Assembly (NCBI GenBank): GCA_963931865.1
Contig: OZ007507.1
Span: 1-64,000, forward strand
Source of the DNA: Axinella damicornis
Lineage: Eukaryota; Porifera; Demospongiae; Axinellida; Axinellidae
Length of the DNA stretch: 64,000 bases
Direction: 5' to 3'
Within the stretch, counting starts at the first letter, position 1, and every line of letters begins with the position of its first letter. This document shows, piece after piece, positions 56,460-64,000 of this stretch. The notes below the pieces were generated by a model. That model did not search any database. It saw only the letters and a program-made list of their open reading frames with translations, and was not told where the DNA came from. Both the position numbers and the translations under genes were made by a program.

Positions 56460-57199
56460 GAAAGTTCAGTGAAAGAATATGTTCTGTGGGGGAAAACGAT
56501 AGCATTTGTAAGAATTTTTAGTTATGTTATACTAGATGAAAGTAACTCACGATGGTTTTATAACCTCCTCCTCTTCCTCTCCACCCTCTTCCTCTCCACC
56601 CTCTTCCTCTCCCTCCTCTCCCTCTCCATCCTCTCCTTTCCCCTTCTCCTCCTCTCTTTTCCCCTTCTTCTCCCTCAGATTTGTGCTGCTTGTGCTGTAC
56701 GAGTGCAACAAGATGAACATGTATAGTATACTAATTGCTATTGTTTTCTCTGCTGTAATTTTGTTTCCCTATGCATCACCTTTGATCTAAACTTGATGAA
56801 CAATGATACAATGCACACATTTGTTATGCTTTTCTGTTTCCAGTATATGGTCAAAATTACAATTTTGTGATAAACTTTTGTCAAGGCTAGCAATGCAATG
56901 AGAGACAGTGAATATAGATAACATAATTTAGCTAGGTGGTGTCATGCTTCTCTTGCTATACACCACAATTACATAAGCCACCTACTTTTTTGGTGGCGCT
57001 TGTATTCTCCTATAATGAGAGCAGTGTTAATTTCTTGTTCTGTTGTGATTGTGCATGCTCAACACTTACTTCAAATTCAACCTGCAGTGGGAGAACATTT
57101 TGTTTTGATAAGTCAAAAGTAATGCTTGTGAAGGGTCATAAGTCACTTACCCTCCTGCTTAGTGGCCTTACCGCCGCCACCTGCTGTAATAAGGATATT
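56460..57199. other. Unassigned; possible small 3' exon
   Basis: A CCTCTTCCTCTCC tract (56570-56680) ends in an acceptor-like ctccctcag at about 56679, followed by a short open stretch (ICAACAVRVQQDEHV, stop). AATAAA is at 57200. This could be a last exon of an unseen gene, but there is no second support. Confidence 0.25.
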
Positions 57200-57900
57200 A
57201 AATAAATGCTTGTGATGGGTCATGCATTAGGCCACTTAACTCTATTCTGGGAGGGTCTGTCCTGGTGCAATGAGAGAACAGTAACAAGATTACAAATTTT
57301 TGTGATGGGCCATGCATATTAGGCCACTTACTCTCTCCTGGGCATGGGAGGGGGGGCTGTCCTGGTGTAATGAGAGAACAGTAAAGAGATTACTAATGTT
57401 TGTGATGGGCCATGCATTAGGCCACTTACTCTCTCCTGGGCATGGGAGGGGGGGCTGTCCTGGTGTAATGAGATTACTCTCTCCTGGGAAGGGCGGCTCT
57501 CCTGCAGTAATGAGGGAACAGTAAAATGATTACTAATGTTTGTGATGGGCCATGCAATGGCATGCATTAGGCCACTTACTCTCTCCTGGGAAGGGCGGCT
57601 CTCCTGCTGTAATGAGGGAACAGTAATGATTACTAATGTTTGTGATGGGCCATGCAATGGCATGCATTAGGCCACTTACTCTCTCCTGGGCCCGGGAAGG
57701 GCGGCTCTCCTGCTGTAATGAGGGAACAGTAAAATGATTACTAAAGTTTGTGATGGGCCATGCAATGGCATGCATTAGGCCACTTACTCTCTCCTGGGCC
57801 CGGGAAGGGCGGCTCTCCTGCTGGGAACAGTAAAATGATTACTAATGTTTGTGATGGGCCATGCATTAGCCACTTACTCTCTCCCGGGGTCTTTCCCCGT
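57200..57900. repeat. About 100-bp tandem repeat, seven degenerate units
   Basis: Units share tttgtgatgggccatgcatt, aggccacttactctctcctg and gtaatgagggaacagtaa. Frames on the minus strand arise from the repeat. Confidence 0.9.
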
Positions 57901-58035
57901 CAACTTCCTGCAGTAATGAACATTACTGCCATTAATTGTTGATCAGTGTATCTATTATATAGCTATGGGTGGATGGGGATACTTCTCAACTTGACCAATG
58001 CAGGCTGAAGCATTATCATCTCCAACAATGAGTTT

Positions 58036-58128
58036 GGTAGTGTATCACCAAGTGATCAGTTATCAAGTGATAATATTACCAAGCAATAACATATCACTTG
58101 ATAACTGATCATTTGGTGATAAACTACC
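58036..58128. repeat. 93-bp inverted repeat with 37-bp arms
   Basis: The arms contain TGATCAGTTATCAAGTGATA and its inverse with two mismatches over 37 bp; the spacer is 19 bp. The GATAA content is reminiscent of the boxes at 56400 and 62160. Confidence 0.85.
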
Positions 58129-58458
58129 GATAGGATAGTTAGCTAATGCACTAGGGCAATTTAGTACAACTTCGGCTCGGCATTATCTTGCCCTCGACCA
58201 TTACTACATTGCCTTCAGTGCACTAAAACCACGTCATGCCTAAAACCTCTTTAACGGGGTGGTTAGGGCATGCTACAAACTTAACCTTACAGTACGGTGA
58301 CCTTTTGCGTTGTTGCATGCAAGAGGATGCATGCAACAACGTAAAAGTATCACCTAATGTAGTAAGTTACTCTGTCGTCCACAGCCAGTTAATACACTGC
58401 ATTTCATCTACATTCGGACTCCCACACGCAAAGACTGAGTTACATTTATACTGCTCTT

Positions 58459-58661
58459 AAGGTAACGGAGGGGGTTTCCGGACACTGCCCCAGCTTTCGC
58501 TCTCTAGGAGCAGAACAAATGCACAGCGTTGGAAAGTTCAAAGGTAGGGTATGCATGCGCACTTACCATAATTCGGAAGAATTGCTAACAAAGCGAATGT
58601 GAGGGGCATGAATGCCGTGTCCGGAATTAAAAGACTGTCCGGAAACCCCCTCCGTTACCTT
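58459..58661. mobile_element. 203-bp MITE
   Basis: The left end is AAGGTAACGGAGGGGGTTTC; the right end is its inverse, with arms of about 26 bp continuing to ccggaca. The flanks contain a partial direct duplication (gcaaagac(t/c)gagtta(c/t)attta). Confidence 0.85.
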
Positions 58662-59013
58662 ACCATTCGCAAAGACCGAGTTATATTTATACTGCTCTTA
58701 CCATTGGCACTGACTCGTCTTTACTACTCTGCAAGCAAAAACGAAACAATCATGACATCGGAATTCAGCTAAGCGAGTAACCTCTGATAGTTGCTCACTC
58801 GGTACATATTATACTTGTTCTTTCGCCTCCCCTATTTAGAAGGAAAGGACGACAGAGTAACTTACTACATTTATACGTGATTTTATAGGTAGCTCACCAT
58901 CTCTTCTTGTCACAAATCTGTCGAGCTGAAACTTGTTTGTGGTCACATATAGCAAACAAGCTGCACGATCTCCACGTGCAGCTTCCCGGCGCCGCATGCA
59001 GTTGGCGGCGCGG

Positions 59014-59088
59014 CGCCAGGCTCCTGGTGCGCATGCGCAGCGCCAGGCTCCTGGTACGCATGCGCAGCGCCAGGCTCCTGGTGCCGTG
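59014..59088 (+). promoter_or_regulatory. 27-bp repeats with NRF1-like sites, upstream of the third recombinase gene
   Basis: TGCGCATGCGCA (59028-59039) is a perfect NRF1 consensus. TACGCATGCGCA (59055-59066) is one base off. They sit in tandem gcgccaggctcctgg units about 330-380 bp before the ATG at 59395, inside a locally CpG-rich stretch. A promoter role is inferred. Confidence 0.5.
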
Positions 59089-59394
59089 ATGTCATTGGTA
59101 TATAGTTCTATATTTAGGTTTGCTGCGATGGTCGCTGCTTCTTTACCGCTTCGTCATGCTGAGTGAGCAGGGAGGGCGACAATGATGAAATGCACGCCAA
59201 GTCAGCATTTACAAATCACATCATCCTAAATATAGTAACAAGTCAGCAGTATAGCTATAACATTTGCTTGAACTACATAAGGACGAAACAGTGCGCATTG
59301 ATAATAATTATACGAAGAGAGATAATAAACAGTGCGAAGAGAGATAATAAACAGTGCGCATTGATAATAATTATACGAAGAGAGAGGCTCTGCC

Positions 59395-61939
59395 ATGGAC
59401 CAAGAGACGAAGCTAAACCAGTACTCACTAGACGGTAAAACGTTATTTGGCTACAGTGATGGGATCGATGTGTTCGTGACGTTCGGTCAATTCGTTAAGG
59501 AATTCGCCCAAAGCACACCTACCGCGACTCTGCAGAGGAAGAAACGAGAGGCGATCCAATCCTCGGAGCAGTACTGTCCAACAAAGTATCTCAGATTGTT
59601 CAAGTCAGTAAACGCTGTCGGCGAAAGTGCTAAGAGAATATCCGTGATAACGCTGACGCAGGCGCAGGCGCTCGTAGCGCTCCTTGCCGGTAGAAGACTA
59701 AAGCATGTCCAAAGTCCAGCTGTCGCAGAGCGGATGGAATCAACAGCAATGGAGACAGAAGGTGGAAGCCGGATGCAGCCTGATGAGTCTAAGAGCAATG
59801 CAAATCCTGCTCTGGGTCCTGCAGTCGAGTCATCGCTGGAAACGCAAAATCCCACTTCGCCGCGGCCGGCACTTGTACCGCCTGTAACCGAGACAGAACT
59901 AACGCTAAGTGAAAGCGATGTCAGCCTTGAAAACAGCCGCGAGGGGGCTCTAGCTATAGCTCCAGGAAAGAAGAAGAAGAGATCTCTAAAAGTGAACTTG
60001 GAGTTACACAACGAGCTTGCAAAAGACCTGGTAGAGATGAGAAAATTCTATACACGGGACTGCAACTACAAACGGGATGGAATGAAACTCAGTGACACTA
60101 CTGTGGAAAAGTCCGTGGAGAGAATACAAGGTACTATCATTATAGTGTGTCTGAATTGTTGTCAATCTACATATACATACTACTCAGCATTGTAGTGCAG
60201 TTGCATTGTAGTGGCAGTTGTTTCTCTCCGTTTGTGCATGTGTCCTCTGATAAGTTTTCATATTCCTGCATGCAGTATTCCTGGGCTACAGTGAGGACAT
60301 AGGCAGGACACCAGTATTGGCAGACCTGGCTGATCCTGAACTACTGGAACAATTTTTCTTCCACAAGCAGGTAAGTATTTTTGTGTAGACTCCATGCAGT
60401 CACATAATAGTTGTTGTATTTGTATGTATTTGCCTGTACGCCTTTGCTGGTGTTTTCATAAACTTACATATAATTCACTGCAGGAAAGTGGGAGCAAACC
60501 AGGCACCATCGCTGCCTACGGGCAGGGTTTACTTCATGGAATAAAGTACATAGAAGCAGTGAAATGCATCCGCACAGAGCATGCACAGAAATGTGTACGA
60601 CAAGTGATTCAACAATTTCAACGGAAAGCAGAGAATGCCAGGGAGAAAAGCTGGCAAGATCTCTCTGCCAGAAAGAAATGGCTGCATTGGGAGGAGATCA
60701 TAGTAGTCCTCAAGGCCCAGAGGGACACATATTTGGCAGAAATTGCTCCGAAGCCACGAGCCCAGGAATCACAGGACTATGCACAACTACTGTTGTATAC
60801 AGCGATCCCTCCAGGCAGAGCTCAGGAATACCGCACACTGCAACTGAGGAGATTTGACGCTTGCGAGAAACCACACAACAGGTCATCCCCTCCCATAAAC
60901 ATTCTCCACATTTCTGAGGACGGTAGTACAGGATATATGGAGATAGCAGACTACAAAAATGCAGCCCACAGCGGCCGACAAATCATTGACATCTCCAACG
61001 TTGACTACATGCTATCACATTTGGTGGACTATGTAAACAAGGACAGACCTGTGCTGCTTCAGGGAAAAAAGGACCACCACTTCCTATTCATGGTAAGTAT
61101 GCATTGAAGGTAAACAATGTAGAACCTTGGCTTGCTCCATTATACCAAGATATACATGACAGTGCATATATTTTATACATTCAGGATAAAGTTGGAGATC
61201 CCTACACAGCAAGTCGATGGACTCTACATATTCAGCACATTTTTGAGAAACATAGTGGCAATAGAGTTGGACCTAATCAGCTGCGGTCTGCCTTTGTAAC
61301 ATATCTACTGGATGGACAGGTGTCAGTCAGCGACAGCCTGGCTCGAGACATCGCTTCTGCAATGCGCCACTCTGTTAGATATGTAAGTCTATAGTGTACG
61401 TTCTTGAATGTATTGACCAGCAGCATTAAATCAGCAGTGTACAAAAAACTAAGGAAAATGTCTCTCACTGTAACTTCCTGCTACCCCTCCACTCTCTACA
61501 GCAACAGAAAGTATATGACAAACGCACCTCACAAGACCAGACAGCTCAGGCTGTCAACTTTTGCTCAAAGTTGACAGCATGTGCTCTTGACGGAGCAAAT
61601 GCATCGTTGAATGAAGCCGTCGATGAAGAGGATGCCTATGAAGTGGGAGATATTGTGGCGTTAGTAGAGAAGAATGCTACACCATCCAATCCCATTATCC
61701 TTATTGGAAAAATTTTGAGGACTTATCCAAAGAGAAGGGAGGCTCTGCTTGCCCACCTTCACCCCGTACCAAACACACAGCAGAGGAAGTACAAGTTGAC
61801 AGTTGGCAAAGATAGCTGGACGGAAAGCTACGATGCACTAATCTTCCCAGTTGATATCAGCTTTGATGACAAATATGACGTGTACACAATGCGAACCAAC
61901 CCCAATGACATATACAAACTCTGGGCAAAAGACCACTAA
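59395..61939 (+). CDS. Third tyrosine-recombinase-fold gene, five exons, 691 aa
   Basis: Exons 59395-60130, 60276-60370, 60484-61092, 61185-61382 and 61502-61939, all GT-AG with matching phases (1, 0, 0, 0). The N-terminal 265 residues have no named domain and include a Glu/Ser/Pro-rich linker and a GKKKKR stretch. YR core: R389 (PPGRAQEYRTL), K435 (IADYKN), R514 (PNQLRSAF), H542 (MRHSVRY) and the presumed nucleophile Y551 (QQKVYDKR), nine residues after His. Asn replaces the His of H-x-x-R. The last 100 residues (YEVGDIVALVEK...GKILRTYPKRREALL...) look like a small beta-barrel, SH3- or BAH-like (low confidence). It is only distantly similar to the other two YR genes and lacks their finger and SANT-like tail. 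Upstream, 59285-59395 has short repeated acgaagagagataat words. It is either a domesticated recombinase or the core of a mobile element. Confidence 0.88.
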
Positions 61940-62159
61940 GGATTTTCACAATTGTATCATCTATACATGTAGTCACTGTCACCCTTACACTTTGTACCAC
62001 AGATTAACAACGTGTATCTCAATTTGAAAACAATCTTTGATGCAGTTGCACACAACATCTTAAGCGGAGGAGGGGTGACTTGCTCTCTGAGATGGGCGAT
62101 TAAGCTTTGCCTCTCAGTCAATAACTATAAACCTACAAAAGGTTGACCCTACCGAAATT

Positions 62160-62213
62160 GATAAGTTATCACAATTACCAAACGATAAGTTATCAACTTC
62201 ATGATAACTTATC
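62160..62213. other. Three GATAAGTTATC boxes, right side of the third recombinase region
   Basis: Boxes at 62160-62170, 62184-62194 and 62203-62213 (inverse GATAACTTATC). Start-to-start offsets 0, 24, 43 compare with 0, 25, 45 on the left (56400). The first 22 bp are shared with the left set except for one base. Confidence 0.55.
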
Positions 62214-62282
62214 AAATGATCTCCAATGTCCTAATGCAAAACAGTAATATTATATTCCAGTGTCAGATGAAAGACACATTAT

Positions 62283-62546
62283 ATCTTGGTATGTGAACGA
62301 GATATGAAGCTGGGGATTGTGCCTTTGTGATCCCCATGAAAATAGCTTTCAAATGACATCCTAAAATTGGTTTTTATTGTCGGTCACATTTTTGGCAATA
62401 ATTGACCAAAGGCTATAGTCCATGGTTTTTCATGATTTTGGGTCAAAATTCAACCTATAGCAAAATGGACATCATCGGAATGCTCCATTCATGCTGATCG
62501 CAATGATGTGAATCCCAGCTTCATATCTCCTTCCTAGCCCGAGATA
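62283..62546. mobile_element. Inverted-repeat element, about 260 bp
   Basis: The inner arms gagatatgaagctggg (about 62300) and cccagcttcatatctc (about 62514) are inverse. Outer parts match weakly. No coding content. Confidence 0.6.
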
Positions 62547-64000
62547 CCTAGCTAAATGCACTGTACGCACATGTAGCTTTGCCTAATTCCTAAGGATGGT
62601 TAGCTATTACTGACCCCCCGGGCTGGGATCAGACTTACTCAACCAAGAGGCGCATGTTCAATCTGCTATCCATTTAAACCTACACACACATTTAGTGATG
62701 AATGTGAGTGACATGCGTTAGCTACAAAATGCCCAGCCTGATTAGGCCTATGAGTCAATAGACAAGTACAAAGATAAGAATTTACAAGTATTGAGTTTAA
62801 ATCTAGCTTTATACCTATTCTGTTTTCATTTTTACTGCAAATAAAGCAGTCCATGCTGCTCTCCAGCAGACTCACCAAATGCTCTCTGCGCTGCCGACGG
62901 GCCGGACTCTAGCTGCATATGCGCGCGCATAGTGAAAGGTGACGTAATACAGTTAAGGTGACGTAATACTGTTAAGTATTACAGCCCCAATACTGCAACC
63001 AGGTTGCAGGGAAGGGCTACGTAATCCCAACTTCAGTACAGGCGTCTATGGGACATGAATAATTAATGAACCAACTTTGATAGTAGATATTTCCATTCCC
63101 AATGTAGTTCTAGACCCAGAATTCGCACCCTGAATTTCATTAGTTGAGATGTACCGATCTATGGAAAAGAGATTGTCATTAACTTCCTTTCTATGGGTGT
63201 GAAAATCACCACCCCAAAAACTCCAAAGAGCTGGATTTGTTACCCATGATCGTGTACATCGATGCAAGATTAGTGCAGTAAGTATTGCTATGAGTGAAGG
63301 ATTGCTGATCTGAGGCTTTGAGCTGGAAATACTTTGTCGAAGGCAAACCACACCCCACATAGCATTAATTAGCCTCGTTCCCAGGCTCCTCCCCAGCTTT
63401 ATGTTATTACTGTACAGCGTTCATTTCATTGATAGTACAGCAAGAACAAGAGATCGACTCTTGACGTGAATGGAGAGCCAAGAGGTGGGTTTTTGTTTAC
63501 TAGCTAGGTAGATTTGTAGCTACAATGGGACGGAGATGTCTGTAGGCCGAAAGTTTGTGTAAGTACAGTAGTAGAGTAAGTGCGGGGGTGTCTACCAAGC
63601 ACGTGTTCTTTTCGCGAGTATAGTAGCTATGCTTGGGTCACTGCAGCCGCTTTCCACGCCAGTCTACGTGCATAGATGAAGTCCACTGTGTGTATGCTGT
63701 GGGGTGCTTCCAGGATTGATGTAAAATGGGTGGCTGTATATACCATTTTTGTTTGCGTGTTTAGTGTTGGGTAAACTTTGGCATCTTGAATACCCACGGA
63801 CTAGCTTTAGCGCGTATGATATCTTCTTTCATTACTTCCATCCCAATCTGCTGTTGGTTGACGGTCTCCACTGCTAGCTTAAGGTGGAGTAGGTAATCAT
63901 TCTCATGCTGTGCAGGTCTTGACGAAGTAGTTCTTCCTCACATCCAATTTTAGCATACTTGCATGGTACCTTCTCAAACAGACATTTTTTTTGGTGATCT
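62547..64000. other. Unique sequence, no gene recognised; two CRE-like sites
   Basis: TGACGTAA occurs at 62940-62947 and 62959-62966 in a 19-bp direct repeat, next to gcgcgcgcat. It may be a promoter of a gene outside or on the minus strand. A 104-codon minus-strand frame (63360-63046) has no recognised domain. Nothing else is supported to the window end. Confidence 0.4.

Noticed and set aside
63046..63360. 104-codon minus-strand frame
   Set aside because: No recognisable domain, no splice or promoter support; could be chance.
63470..63484. Possible first exon MESQE with donor gtgggt
   Set aside because: Only five codons, no downstream exon visible within the window.

Overview
The window looks like a repeat-rich piece of an animal nuclear genome. 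An AP-2 family gene and a homeobox gene place it in Metazoa. Very short GT-AG introns (many 55-100 nt), TTAGGG-type repeats and the overall style suggest a sponge or other non-bilaterian, but this is an inference. All gene models below are hand-built from splice sites, reading-frame phase and homology by eye. No transcript or database evidence was available.

Layout. 1-3.4 kb: AT-rich satellite (GTTGACTAATCAAGCA-like words) with two inverted-repeat insertions. 5.6-16.1 kb, + strand: one candidate 42-exon gene whose phases close perfectly from an ATG at 5581 to a stop at 16098 (1548 aa). It joins a KMT5A-like SET domain, a long low-complexity region made of tiny phase-matched exons, a UBZ4/Rad18-like zinc finger and a terminal exon with a C2H2-like finger plus a tyrosine-recombinase (YR) catalytic domain. 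16.1-20.4 kb: satellites, TTAGGG arrays and a 31-bp TTAGGG-containing repeat. 20.5-31.0 kb, + strand: a second, 5'-incomplete paralogue of the same gene without a SET domain. Its middle has expanded into a 331-bp tandem array carrying three microexons per unit, followed by seven acidic microexons, a UBZ-like finger and a 640-codon YR exon. 31.4-33.5 kb: satellites and a 340-bp tandem repeat.

33.9-41.6 kb: an AP-2 transcription factor gene on + (five well-supported 3' exons plus a likely first exon at 37065, duplicated at 33941). On the opposite strand lies a two-exon divergent homeobox gene (34337-35263) with Arg instead of Asn at homeodomain position 51. 42.6-56.4 kb is almost entirely satellite: TTAATCCAATTAGCACC-like, GGGTCGTT/AACGACCC, a 5-kb GGGCTAATTAGC array, a poly-G array and CCCTAA/CCCTGA telomere-like DNA. 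56.4-62.2 kb: a third YR gene (five exons, 691 aa) in a region bounded on both sides by three similarly spaced GATAAGTTATC boxes. 62.2-64 kb: no gene recognised.

The common thread is three separate genes with YR folds keeping Arg, Lys, Arg, His and Tyr. Two of them are embedded in an unusual chromatin-reader/writer-like architecture that grows by duplicating microexons whose length changes are always multiples of three.
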